From: Granulosicoccus sp964594905
GTDB taxonomy: Bacteria > Pseudomonadota > Gammaproteobacteria > Granulosicoccales > Granulosicoccaceae
Length of the DNA: 8,970 nucleotides
Reading direction: 5' to 3'
Assembly: GCA_964594905.1 (NCBI GenBank)
Contig: CAZQOI010000098.1
Coordinates: 1 to 8,970 of the forward strand
The position numbers and the translations under genes are program-made. Below, one piece after another: positions 1-6,926 of the stretch; position 1 is the stretch's first letter; the number at the start of each line of letters is the position of its first letter. The notes under the pieces were generated by a model that saw only the letters and a program-made list of their open reading frames with translations, ran no database searches and was not told where the DNA came from.

Positions 1-863
1 GCACCGTTCAAGGGTCGCATGACCTTGCCCGCCGATAAAACCTTGTACCGAGGAACGTCCTCGGCAAAATCAGCAACATATTTGTCAACCGGGTTGGCGA
101 CAATTTCCTCAGGGGTACCGACTTGCGAAATCGCGCCATCACGCATGATCATGATGTGATCGCCCATCTTTATCGCCTCTAGAAAATCGTGCGTGATAAA
201 GACCATGGTTTTTTTCAAACGCGCTTGCAAGTCCAGAAGTTCATCCTGCATTTCCCGGCGTATCAAGGGGTCCAATGCCGAGAATGGTTCATCGAATAAA
301 AGTATTTCAGGTTCAACCGCCATCGCGCGGGCCAAACCAACTCGTTGCTGCATGCCGCCTGAGAGTTCTCGCGGATAATGTTCAGCCCATCCATCAAGGC
401 CAACAAGATCGATAACTTCCATCGCTTTCTTATAGCGTGCCTGTCGTCCTTCACCACGTACTTCAAGCCCATAGGCGACGTTGTCCAGTACATTCCGATG
501 AGGAAACAGCCCAAAGTGCTGAAACACCATTGCCATCTTGTGCCGGCGCAGATTCTTCAGCTCACGCTGTGATGCACGGGTTATGTCGTCACCATCGATC
601 AGTACCTGCCCCTCGGTTGGATCGATCAGACGCGACAAACACCGCACCAAAGTGGATTTTCCTGAACCCGACAAGCCCATGACGACAAAGGTCTCGCCCT
701 CTTCAACAGTGAACGAGACATTCTTGACGGCAATGACATGCCCGGTCTGCTCCTGCACCTCGGAGCGAGACAGTGATCTGTCCATATTGGCGAGTGTGCG
801 AACAGGGTTTGCGCCAAAGACCTTCCAGATATCGTTGCAGACGATTTTCGGCGCAGCCGGCAT
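1..863 (-). CDS. proV: Glycine betaine/proline ABC transporter ATP-binding protein (ProV/OpuAA-like), 3' end cut off by the window
   Basis: This is the cytoplasmic ATPase that powers a ProU/OpuA-type importer for betaine-like compatible solutes. The 287 visible residues show, in order: Walker A GLSGSGKST (63-71), Q-loop Gln115 in VFQHFG, signature LSGGMQQR (167-174), Walker B EILLFDEP (186-193), D-loop SALD (195-198) and H-loop THD (His225). All the residues needed for ATP hydrolysis are there. The roughly 40 residues before the first core strand are typical of ProV/OpuAA. The visible end (KVLSAGKVMRP) looks like the linker into the C-terminal CBS-type regulatory region of full-length ProV, which lies outside the window. 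The ATG at 863 has GGAGAG six bases upstream. The gene is divergent from the permease and binding-protein genes across an 86-bp gap. The family call is firm; the exact substrate is inferred from the neighbouring ProX-like protein. Confidence 0.93.
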   Translation of the reverse strand, partial: MPAAPKIVCNDIWKVFGANPVRTLANMDRSLSRSEVQEQTGHVIAVKNVSFTVEEGETFVVMGLSGSGKSTLVRCLSRLIDPTEGQVLIDGDDITRASQRELKNLRRHKMAMVFQHFGLFPHRNVLDNVAYGLEVRGEGRQARYKKAMEVIDLVGLDGWAEHYPRELSGGMQQRVGLARAMAVEPEILLFDEPFSALDPLIRREMQDELLDLQARLKKTMVFITHDFLEAIKMGDHIMIMRDGAISQVGTPEEIVANPVDKYVADFAEDVPRYKVLSAGKVMRPLNG

Positions 864-869
864 TCGAGA

Positions 870-875
870 CTCTCC
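870..875 (-). promoter_or_regulatory. Ribosome binding site of the proV-like gene
   Basis: Read on the minus strand, GGAGAG sits six bases before the ATG at 863. This supports that start, and no better-placed upstream in-frame start was seen. Confidence 0.6.
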
Positions 876-899
876 ATCTCTGTACTAAAGTGTAAGGGG

Positions 900-908
900 T
901 GATACTAT
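900..908 (+). promoter_or_regulatory. Candidate extended -10 promoter element for the permease gene
   Basis: TGATACTAT fits an extended -10 (TG, one base, then a TATAAT-like hexamer with four of six matches). It lies 41 bases before the permease start. I could not find a good -35 at 16-18 bp, which an extended -10 can tolerate. It overlaps the left arm of the ACTATC inverted repeat, so a bound repressor could block it. This is a visual match only. Confidence 0.25.
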
Positions 909-932
909 CGATCCTAGTCAGAAAGTGATAGT
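904..932. promoter_or_regulatory. ACTATC...GATAGT inverted repeat in the divergent transporter promoter region
   Basis: ACTATC at 904-909 and its exact reverse complement GATAGT at 927-932 are separated by 17 bp, placing the centres about 23 bp (two helical turns) apart. It lies midway between the divergent proV-like and proW-like starts, where one operator could control both units. Six-bp arms can occur by chance, so this remains a candidate. Confidence 0.3.
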
Positions 933-949
933 GCTGAGATGAAAGTAGT

Positions 950-3061
950 ATGAGCGGTACATCGACAGCAACCATTACCGCTGGATGGTTCACCCATCGC
1001 GGCCATGACTTCTCTATTGCCGTGTATTCCATACTTGGCCTGCTTTTCTCACTCTTTGTCTACAGTACCCTTGGTGACAGCAGCCGCTTTCCGCAATTCC
1101 TGATTGATCACTTTCGCTTCGTTGACTGGGTCAATGACGCTCAGAGCTGGCTCGAAGTTCACTTCAAACCTTTTACACGCGCTGTGGCCGAAATCATCAG
1201 AGTGCCGCTGGACTGGCTGGAAGAAACCTTATGGGAATTACCCTGGGTTTTTGTGTTGCTGTTGTTCGTTTTACCAGCGCTGGCCTACGGCGGACTAAAA
1301 CTCGGTTTACTCAGTTTTTTCTGTGTGATGTTCTGGGGCATGGTGGATATGTGGTACGACGCCATGAGTACCATGAGCCTGATGACGGTATCCGTTGCCT
1401 TCTCCGCCATCATCGGCATCGTCCTCGGAATACTCTCGGCCAACAGTGATCATTTCGATGCCTTCCTGCGCCCCATACTCGACACCATGCAGACGATGCC
1501 TGCATTCGTTTATCTTATTCCAGCCATATTTTTCTTCGGTGTTGGCGCAACATCAGCAGCGATGGCGGTCATCATCTATGCGCTACCGCCTGCCGTCAGA
1601 CTGACCAACCTCGGGCTACGGCAAGTATCTCCAGCCATGGTTGAAGCCGCCCAAAGTTACGGCTCCAGTCGATTGCAGATGCTATTAAAGATAAAGCTTC
1701 CGCTAGCCTTGCCTTCAATCATGCTTGGTGTCAACCAAACCATCATGATGGCGCTCGGGCTCGCTGTACTGGCGGTTTTTATCGGGGGCGGTGGACTCGG
1801 CGAACAGGTATGGAAAGCATTAACACGTCTGAAGGTCGGTTGGGCATTTGAAGCCGGGATCTGCATCGTGTTTATGGCCATCATGTTTGATCGCTTGAGC
1901 TATGCCATAACCGGTGTGACTAAAATTGACAACGCGCACATACCTAGCGACAAAAGATTCCATTTGCTTCCACAGAAATGGGATGACAAGACATGGGCTA
2001 TCGCTATCGAGAAGCCCATTGGTTTTGTTTTCAATTCAGTAGCCCGTGCTTGCAAATTCTGCGTTGGGCTGCTGGCGAATCCAATAAAGCGACTATCCCC
2101 TACTGCAGCAAGCACTATCAACAAGCGGTCTTTTTTAGTCACTAGTTTGATCATCCTCACCCTCGTATTTCTATTCGGTGGCGATATCAAATGGATGAAT
2201 AGCTTCCCTCGTTTTCTCGAACTGTCGATAAGAGATCCGATAGATTTCGCCATTAACTGGTTAACCGTTAACCCATCATTTATCGGGGTAACCAAGTTCA
2301 TTCGCTCTGCCGTGTTTCTGTACTTGCTTGACCCGCTTGATTCCTTCCTCAGTGGGCTTCCCTGGTGGTATCTGATGATCACAATCGGACTGATTGTCTG
2401 GGTATCAGTCAATATTCGATTTGCCGTCATCACCGTATTATTTCTTTTGTTTTTAGGTGCCGCCGGCTTGTGGGAAGTCTCGATGTTTACGTTGGCGGGT
2501 ACGGCCGTTTCGGTGGCTATCTGTCTACTGATAGGCGTACCACTTGGCATTCTTGCAGCATACTCGCGAGTGGTTGACACAATCCTTCGTCCAATTCTGG
2601 ATGCCATGCAAACCATGCCTGCCTTTGTCTATTTGATACCTGCCCTGTTTTTTTTCGGCGGAAACAAGACAACAGCCATAATCGCGACTGTCATATATGC
2701 AATACCACCGGTCATCAGATTGACCACCTTAGGTCTAAAAGAGTTACCCGTCGAGGTCAACGAAGTATCGAATTCCTTTGGGTCGTCGACCTTGCAAACA
2801 CTGTTTAAAATCAAACTCCCAATGGCATCGCCATCAATCATGCTTGGTCTTAATCAGGCTGTTGTATTTGCGCTTGCCATGCAGGCTATTACACCGTTGG
2901 TCGGAGGACTCGGCCTGGGTAAAGAGGTTTTCGACGCGATGAACCGCGCCAATATGGGGCAAGGGTTGGCGGCAGGGATAGGTATCGTACTCCTGACGAT
3001 CATGCTTGACAGGTTGACGCAGGGTTGGACGCGCAAACAACGCGAAGCGCTCGGGCTCTAG
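950..3061 (+). CDS. proW: Double-domain glycine betaine/proline ABC transporter permease (tandem ProW fusion)
   Basis: This inner-membrane permease forms the substrate channel of the betaine-type importer. At 703 residues it is about twice the length of a usual ProW core. It carries two copies of the binding-protein-dependent permease domain. RPILDTMQTMPAFVYLIPA at 174-192 returns almost unchanged from residue 547, and the EAA coupling loop at 232-251 returns at 605-624, both offset by exactly 373 residues. So one chain could supply both halves of the channel. The first EAA loop is canonical (EAAQSYG...KIKLP) and the second is altered (EVSNSFG...KIKLP). Both halves have a hydrophobic N-terminal extension ahead of the core, and a charged linker at about 325-390 joins them. 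The ATG at 950 has only a weak ribosome site. The ATPase gene is divergent and the binding-protein gene follows after 219 bp. The family is certain; the substrate is inferred. Confidence 0.93.
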   Translation: MSGTSTATITAGWFTHRGHDFSIAVYSILGLLFSLFVYSTLGDSSRFPQFLIDHFRFVDWVNDAQSWLEVHFKPFTRAVAEIIRVPLDWLEETLWELPWVFVLLLFVLPALAYGGLKLGLLSFFCVMFWGMVDMWYDAMSTMSLMTVSVAFSAIIGIVLGILSANSDHFDAFLRPILDTMQTMPAFVYLIPAIFFFGVGATSAAMAVIIYALPPAVRLTNLGLRQVSPAMVEAAQSYGSSRLQMLLKIKLPLALPSIMLGVNQTIMMALGLAVLAVFIGGGGLGEQVWKALTRLKVGWAFEAGICIVFMAIMFDRLSYAITGVTKIDNAHIPSDKRFHLLPQKWDDKTWAIAIEKPIGFVFNSVARACKFCVGLLANPIKRLSPTAASTINKRSFLVTSLIILTLVFLFGGDIKWMNSFPRFLELSIRDPIDFAINWLTVNPSFIGVTKFIRSAVFLYLLDPLDSFLSGLPWWYLMITIGLIVWVSVNIRFAVITVLFLLFLGAAGLWEVSMFTLAGTAVSVAICLLIGVPLGILAAYSRVVDTILRPILDAMQTMPAFVYLIPALFFFGGNKTTAIIATVIYAIPPVIRLTTLGLKELPVEVNEVSNSFGSSTLQTLFKIKLPMASPSIMLGLNQAVVFALAMQAITPLVGGLGLGKEVFDAMNRANMGQGLAAGIGIVLLTIMLDRLTQGWTRKQREALGL

Positions 3062-3130
3062 ATTCTGGACAGTATTATCAACCGTGTAAGCGCAAAGTAG
3101 ACAAAAAAATCGCTGCTCAACTCCAATTTT

Positions 3131-3157
3131 CCGAGCGGTAGATCTCGACATGCTCGG
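3131..3157. repeat. Intercistronic inverted repeat between permease and binding-protein genes
   Basis: CCGAGC at 3131-3136 pairs with GCTCGG at 3152-3157 around a 15-bp loop that contains AGATCT. No T-run follows, so it is not a rho-independent terminator. It could be an mRNA stem-loop that stabilises the binding-protein message, or it could be chance. The rest of the 219-bp gap (3062-3280) shows no coding region and no convincing promoter to my eye. Confidence 0.25.
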
Positions 3158-3271
3158 GTGCAAATGGTTTACTAGACGAAGGGACGGGGCCGAACGTCAG
3201 TTTGTCTCCGCGATGCGCTGGACGAAATTCCGAGCAATTTCCATCCGGACTCAGTTGATAGGCAATATTTT

Positions 3272-3275
3272 GGAG
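3272..3275 (+). promoter_or_regulatory. Ribosome binding site of the ProX-like gene
   Basis: GGAG lies five bases upstream of the ATG at 3281, in the context TTGGAGACAAG. It fixes the start that gives a well-formed signal peptide. Confidence 0.6.
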
Positions 3276-3280
3276 ACAAG

Positions 3281-4231
3281 ATGAAGTTAAACCACACACT
3301 AAGTATGTCCGCGGCCACCGGGACACTTCTGATGGGCCTGACATTCACATCAACCGCGAACGCAGGTGGAGTGCTAAAAGCCGCAGTCGCGGACTGGACC
3401 GGCGGCGCGGTCACGTGCGAGATCATCCACCAGGTCCTTGAACAGGAGATGGATTACAAGATCAAGCGCATCGTGATGCCTTCAGGTCCTGGACTACGAG
3501 AAGGTATTCGTGCGGGCGACATCGACTACGCCTGCGAAACCTGGCCTTCGTACAACAAGGCAACTAACGAAAAGTACGTTAAAGAATTCGGTGGTGATGG
3601 TTCCGTGATGAAATACGCTGACACTGGTGTCATCGGTGTTTCCAGTTATTACATTCCTCGCTACCTGGCTGAAGGTGGAGACGCTAAAGCACCTGATCTG
3701 AAATCCTGGGAGAACATGAATCAATATGTTGATCTGTTCAAAACTCTGGAGTCAGGCGACAAAGGCCGCTTGATTGGTTGTCCAGTAGCTGCTTGGGAGT
3801 GCGAAGATGCCAAGCGCATGGAACTTCTCGACTTGAACTACGACGTCACAGAGCTTGGATCTGAAGCTGCGCACTGGGCTGAACTACAAGCGGCGTACAA
3901 ACGGCAGGAACCTTTTATCGCCTATGCATGGGAACCACATTGGATTCATGCTGCTTTAGACTTGGTCAAAGTTGAACTGCCTGAATACGATAGCGATAAA
4001 TGGCCAGCGACAGGTTGGGCAACCGATGTGACTTTCAACTACGGGAGCCCCAAGCTTGTGGATGATCATCCGAAAGTCGTTGAACTAATCAAGAACTTTC
4101 GCCTGACCAACGAAATGCAAGCGCCACTTATTCTGGCGGTGGACGTCGATGGAAAAGAAATCGAAGACGTTGTCACGGAGTGGATTGAAGCAAATGAGGA
4201 AACCTGGAAATCCTGGTTACCCAAAGGCTAA
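3281..4231 (+). CDS. proX: Periplasmic glycine betaine-type substrate-binding protein (ProX-like)
   Basis: This periplasmic protein captures the solute and delivers it to the double-domain permease. A Sec signal peptide (residues 1-28, ending TANA before Gly29) precedes a mature chain of about 288 residues, normal for the OpuAC/ProX family. Three segments line up by eye with E. coli ProX: ETWPSYN (Trp88) with NWTPLH, GCPVAAWECE (Trp172) with GCNPGWGCE, and YAWEPHW (Trp217) with YTWTPYW. In ProX these three tryptophans form the aromatic box for the quaternary ammonium group, so a betaine-like ligand is well supported. Cys167 and Cys174 match the ProX disulfide pair, with one extra residue between them. 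Two further cysteines (46 and 85) may form a second bridge. GGAG lies five bases before the ATG. A strong terminator follows the stop. Which betaine is bound (glycine betaine, proline betaine, DMSP or another) cannot be told. Confidence 0.92.
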   Translation: MKLNHTLSMSAATGTLLMGLTFTSTANAGGVLKAAVADWTGGAVTCEIIHQVLEQEMDYKIKRIVMPSGPGLREGIRAGDIDYACETWPSYNKATNEKYVKEFGGDGSVMKYADTGVIGVSSYYIPRYLAEGGDAKAPDLKSWENMNQYVDLFKTLESGDKGRLIGCPVAAWECEDAKRMELLDLNYDVTELGSEAAHWAELQAAYKRQEPFIAYAWEPHWIHAALDLVKVELPEYDSDKWPATGWATDVTFNYGSPKLVDDHPKVVELIKNFRLTNEMQAPLILAVDVDGKEIEDVVTEWIEANEETWKSWLPKG

Positions 4232-4277
4232 GCGATTGTAAGACAAGCCGATTGCTCTAACCGCCGATTTGCAAATG

Positions 4278-4308
4278 AGAAAAGCCACGAGTTATTCGTG
4301 GCTTTTTT
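4278..4308 (+). terminator. Rho-independent terminator after the ProX-like gene, possibly bidirectional
   Basis: AAAGCCACGA (4281-4290) and TCGTGGCTTT (4296-4305) form a perfect 10-bp stem with a five-base loop, followed by a T-run ending at 4308. It begins about 47 bp after the proX-like stop. Read on the minus strand, the same stem is followed by a T-rich but interrupted tail, so it may also stop transcription coming from the convergent cytochrome b gene. Confidence 0.88.
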
Positions 4309-4373
4309 CGTTTTGAAAATAAGTTTTTCTATTGCGACTCAAGTAAATCAGTCGCCTAAAACTATCGCTGCGC

Positions 4374-4401
4374 CGCCTGCGAAGGCGTTTGGATACTTCG
4401 C
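4374..4401. repeat. Overlapping small inverted repeats downstream of the cytochrome b gene
   Basis: CGCCT (4374-4378) pairs with AGGCG (4383-4387) around a four-base loop. The overlapping GCGAAG (4379-4384) pairs with CTTCGC (4396-4401). These are two mutually exclusive hairpins just past the cytochrome b stop. Neither has a T-run on the minus strand, so they could be a weak terminator, an RNA 3'-end structure or chance. Confidence 0.25.
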
Positions 4402-4407
4402 TTGAGA

Positions 4408-5175
4408 CTAATTGATGAATGGAACACTCCACCCCAGAAGCCAGGCGACTCCCAGCATCGCTATCAAGAAACAAACAAGGCCAATCCACCAGGACTGAAA
4501 TTTCACCGCTGGCGCGGCTTCCGTACTAGTCCAACGCATTCGCCCGCTGAGCATCGGCACAATCAGATTTTTACCTGCATATAACCAGTAGAGCAGGATC
4601 ATGGCAACGTGGGCTCCCACCAAAACCATAAGAAGTTCTGCATTCTGATGATGTATTCGATACAAAAATTCTGATGTATCAGCGCTGAGTTGCCCATAGA
4701 AAGCACCTTCTACGAACTCGTCTTCGTCAGCAATAAACAACCCGGTAAGCGCTTGTGTCAGAAGCAGTACAAGCATGATGAGGATCGCCCAGCTACCTGC
4801 CGCATTGTGACCGCGCTCGTCGTGTACTTTACGACTGAAAAGAGCTCCCAGGTGTTTGAAAGCACTCAAAGGGTTTTGCAATAGCGCTTTGAACCTGACA
4901 TTGCCGCTGCCAACAAATCCCCACATGATACGAAAGCAAATAAGCAGCAAGACGAATTCACCCACGTGTCGGTGCCACTCATAAAACTTGAATCCGGTTT
5001 CTCCGGAGAACAACAAAAACAAAACAGATACAGCGAGCGACCAATGAAATAGCCTGGTCCACGCATCCCATATAGCAATCACGCCGGGGACCCGGCGTGA
5101 TTCTTTACTAAGCGACTCAGCGAGTAAGTCGTCTGCGGCAGAATTCGAATTATTGTCTTTTTGCTCGATAGTCAT
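4408..5175 (-). CDS. Membrane di-heme cytochrome b561-family protein
   Basis: This is an integral membrane b-type cytochrome that passes electrons across or within the inner membrane, most likely to the cytochrome c' encoded just upstream. The 255-residue chain has a hydrophilic N-terminus of about 30 residues, then four main membrane helices at about 43-60, 70-88, 127-147 and 178-200, and a C-terminal hydrophobic segment at 227-250. Likely heme ligands are His44 (FHW), His68/His70 (WHRH), His175/His176 (RIHHQN) and His189 (GAHVA), the usual pattern of the hydrogenase-type b561 family. I chose the ATG at 5175: AAGGGA lies seven bases upstream. Starting at 5217 would add 14 residues that lie entirely within the end of the cytochrome c' gene. 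The two genes overlap by 26 bp, which suggests translational coupling. Cytochrome b561 plus c-type cytochrome pairs are common in Proteobacteria. The electron donor is unknown. Confidence 0.87.
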   Translation of the reverse strand: MTIEQKDNNSNSAADDLLAESLSKESRRVPGVIAIWDAWTRLFHWSLAVSVLFLLFSGETGFKFYEWHRHVGEFVLLLICFRIMWGFVGSGNVRFKALLQNPLSAFKHLGALFSRKVHDERGHNAAGSWAILIMLVLLLTQALTGLFIADEDEFVEGAFYGQLSADTSEFLYRIHHQNAELLMVLVGAHVAMILLYWLYAGKNLIVPMLSGRMRWTSTEAAPAVKFQSWWIGLVCFLIAMLGVAWLLGWSVPFIN

Positions 5176-5629
5176 CATGGCATCCCTTGCAGGAAGCACC
5201 GACATCACCAATCGCACCTTTCAGTGCATCAAGTCCATTGCCAGCCACTGGCGCGAGAGCGGCTGCAGCTGTTTTCAGTGCATCTGCTTTTTCAGTGATG
5301 GCTGGAAACGTTGACCAGATTTCAGGCAGTGCTCGAGTTTTCGCATTACCGTCTGTGGCGTTATCTGAACCCTGAGGCCAGAACTGAGATTGCCCTAGGC
5401 TAGCAGCAGCCAGAAGATTTTCCGCAGCTTCAGTAGCAACAGCAGCATCGTAGTCACGCTTACCTTTTGCCATATCCGTGAGAATGCCGGAATTGAAGCT
5501 GTAAAGCTGAAACATGGCCTGACGGGCTTTGATCGCCTTGTCATGTGGTCCGTCAGCGGCGATAGCAACAGTAGCGAGCGTCAGCAAAACAGCTGATGCA
5601 GCTACCGTAGATAATTTCTTTAAACGCAC
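5150..5629 (-). CDS. Cytochrome c' (periplasmic, single heme c)
   Basis: This is a periplasmic four-helix heme protein. Cytochromes c' bind NO and other small gases and may take part in electron transfer or NO protection. A Sec signal peptide spans residues 1-24 (ending AIA). The mature part begins with the family's first helix, including RQAMFQLYSFNSGILTDM. The heme attachment motif CKGCH (Cys147, Cys150, His151) lies at the extreme C-terminus, as expected for class II c-type cytochromes. The length of 159 residues is normal. Translation starts at a GTG (5629) with a strong AAGGAG eight bases before it. The following gene is a cytochrome b561 that overlaps this one by 26 bp, so the two are probably a redox pair. 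PobA lies 84 bp upstream on the same strand, so co-transcription is possible but not shown. The exact role, NO binding or electron transfer, is not decided by sequence. Confidence 0.92.
   Translation of the reverse strand: MRLKKLSTVAASAVLLTLATVAIAADGPHDKAIKARQAMFQLYSFNSGILTDMAKGKRDYDAAVATEAAENLLAAASLGQSQFWPQGSDNATDGNAKTRALPEIWSTFPAITEKADALKTAAAALAPVAGNGLDALKGAIGDVGASCKGCHDDYRAKRQ
5183..5188 (-). promoter_or_regulatory. Ribosome binding site deciding the cytochrome b561 start
   Basis: Read on the minus strand, AAGGGA ends seven bases before the ATG at 5175. It is inside the cytochrome c' coding sequence. It favours this ATG over the one at 5178 (spacing four) and over the start at 5217. Confidence 0.55.
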
Positions 5630-5637
5630 TTTGCGTA

Positions 5638-5643
5638 CTCCTT
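5638..5643 (-). promoter_or_regulatory. Ribosome binding site supporting the GTG start of cytochrome c'
   Basis: AAGGAG on the minus strand lies eight bases upstream of the GTG at 5629. A near-consensus site at good spacing makes the non-ATG start convincing. Confidence 0.65.
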
Positions 5644-5713
5644 AGATTTCAACGTGACCTAAACATACCAAATACTGCAGCAGATGCGCAGCTTGCAAAT
5701 CTTACGGTAAGGA

Positions 5714-6883
5714 TCAATAAGGCAAACCCACGTAATTGATGGCGAGACTGGCCTGCGCGGCTTTACTTTGGCGAAGAAATTGAATCTCGGCCTCCTGTAT
5801 CTTCAGATCAAACGCCGAGTGCTCGGGAAATCGATGCAGCATTGATGTCATCCACCAACTGAATCGTTCCACTTTCCACACCCGAGCCAAGGCAGTCGCC
5901 GAATAGTCATCAAGTCCGGCTTGATCGTTATCGGTGTACCAACGAGTTAGCGCCTGATAAATATAATGAACATCAGACGCTGCCGTATTAAGACCTTTTG
6001 CGCCAGTGGGTGGAACGATATGGGCAGCATCGCCACACAGGAAGAGCTTACCCCAGCGCATCGGTTCACAGACGAAAGAGCGAAGTGGCGCTATCGATTT
6101 TTCGATCGAGGGTCCTGTGTCAATAGTGTCTGCAAAGGAATCCGGTATTCGCCTTTTCAATTCTTCCCAGAAACGCTTATCGCTCCAGTTAGCTATGTCA
6201 TCATCAGTACGACACTGCACATAGTAACGACTGAGATTCTCGTTACGCATTGAGCACAAGGCAAAACCTCTGTCGGAATTGCTATAGATCAGTTCATCAT
6301 GAACGGGTTTAGTCTCCGATAAAATTCCCAACCAGCCAAATGGAAATACCTTTTCATATTCGCGACGAACTGAATTTGGAATATGTTGGCGGCTGACGCC
6401 ATGAAAGCCGTCACAACCAGCGATAAAGTCACAGTCGATGTGAAGCGGACTCCCTCCTACATTGCAATCAATGCTGGGACGTTCGGAGTCCAAATCATTC
6501 AGCACTACATTTTCTACATTAAATAGTGTCGCCGCGCCTACGGCTTCACGCGCGTTATACAAATCTCGCGTCAACTCTGTCTGCCCATAAACAGTGACTG
6601 ATTTGTCAATATGCTCTTTGAATGGAATCGCGAAGTGTTCATTGTTGATCGAGATAACCGTGCCGTCGTGAACAAGCGACTCGGCCTTGAGGCGCTGGTC
6701 GACTCCCGCCTCGCTCATCAGATCAACCAAACCACGCTCGAGCACGCCGGCGCGGATTCTGGACAGAACATATTCTCGCGTCTTGCGCTCAAGCACTACG
6801 GCTTCAATGCCAGCTTTGTGTAATAGCTGGCCTAGCAGCAGGCCCGAGGGTCCACCGCCGACAATTGCTACCTGTACTCGCAT
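5714..6883 (-). CDS. pobA: 4-hydroxybenzoate 3-monooxygenase (p-hydroxybenzoate hydroxylase)
   Basis: This FAD enzyme hydroxylates 4-hydroxybenzoate to protocatechuate with NADPH and O2, feeding the beta-ketoadipate pathway. The 389-residue chain aligns by eye end to end with Pseudomonas PobA (394 residues). It has the FAD-binding GGGPSG at 9-14, RIRAG (Arg42, Arg44), Gln101, and the second FAD motif CGDAAH with Asp285. The substrate pocket is conserved: Tyr200, Ser211, Arg213, Arg219, Tyr221, Pro292 and Tyr384 match Pseudomonas Tyr201, Ser212, Arg214, Arg220, Tyr222, Pro293 and Tyr385. The shared C-terminus is NYVGLPY. I chose the ATG at 6883 because MRVQVAIVGGGPSG matches the family start. 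In-frame ATGs at 6928 and 7006 would add 15 or 41 residues without family support, though the ribosome site before 6883 is weak. No PobR-type regulator or pca genes are in view. The divergent neighbour is dsbA-like. Confidence 0.96.
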   Translation of the reverse strand: MRVQVAIVGGGPSGLLLGQLLHKAGIEAVVLERKTREYVLSRIRAGVLERGLVDLMSEAGVDQRLKAESLVHDGTVISINNEHFAIPFKEHIDKSVTVYGQTELTRDLYNAREAVGAATLFNVENVVLNDLDSERPSIDCNVGGSPLHIDCDFIAGCDGFHGVSRQHIPNSVRREYEKVFPFGWLGILSETKPVHDELIYSNSDRGFALCSMRNENLSRYYVQCRTDDDIANWSDKRFWEELKRRIPDSFADTIDTGPSIEKSIAPLRSFVCEPMRWGKLFLCGDAAHIVPPTGAKGLNTAASDVHYIYQALTRWYTDNDQAGLDDYSATALARVWKVERFSWWMTSMLHRFPEHSAFDLKIQEAEIQFLRQSKAAQASLAINYVGLPY

Positions 6884-6899
6884 GTTGCTTGGAACGCTT

Positions 6900-6909
6900 T
6901 TTCCGGAAA
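6900..6909. promoter_or_regulatory. TTTCCGGAAA perfect palindrome upstream of pobA
   Basis: A 10-bp perfect palindrome starts 17 bp before the chosen pobA start. It could be an operator half for a dimeric regulator. If translation started at 6928 or 7006 it would be coding sequence instead. Confidence 0.3.
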
Positions 6910-6910
6910 C

Positions 6911-6926
6911 GAGTCCAAACGGACTC
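6911..6926. promoter_or_regulatory. GAGTCC-AAAC-GGACTC hairpin in the pobA leader
   Basis: A perfect 6-bp stem (6911-6916 with 6921-6926) closes a four-base loop, next to the TTTCCGGAAA palindrome. It lies 28 bp upstream of the chosen pobA start and would be in its 5' untranslated RNA. It may be a leader structure or part of a regulator site. Confidence 0.35.

Noticed and set aside
538..888. 116-codon open frame on the plus strand
   Set aside because: It is antisense to the proV-like ATPase, which has every nucleotide-binding motif on the minus strand.
1900..2616. 238-codon open frame on the minus strand
   Set aside because: It lies wholly opposite the permease gene, whose family motifs are unmistakable. 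The minus-strand product is low-complexity and matches nothing I recognise.
5176..5217. Longer cytochrome b561 start at 5217
   Set aside because: The extra 14 residues lie entirely within the cytochrome c' C-terminal coding region, and a good ribosome site supports the ATG at 5175.
5701..5711. CTTACGGTAAG quasi-palindrome after the pobA stop as a terminator
   Set aside because: The 5-bp arms enclose a single base and no T-run follows, so it cannot act as a normal rho-independent terminator.
6891..6916. GGAAC followed 17 bp later by GTCC, resembling an ECF sigma promoter for the dsbA-sigma unit
   Set aside because: The match is short, lies about 185 bp upstream of the dsbA-like start, and the GTCC is part of the hairpin. 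Too weak to annotate without a genome-wide motif.
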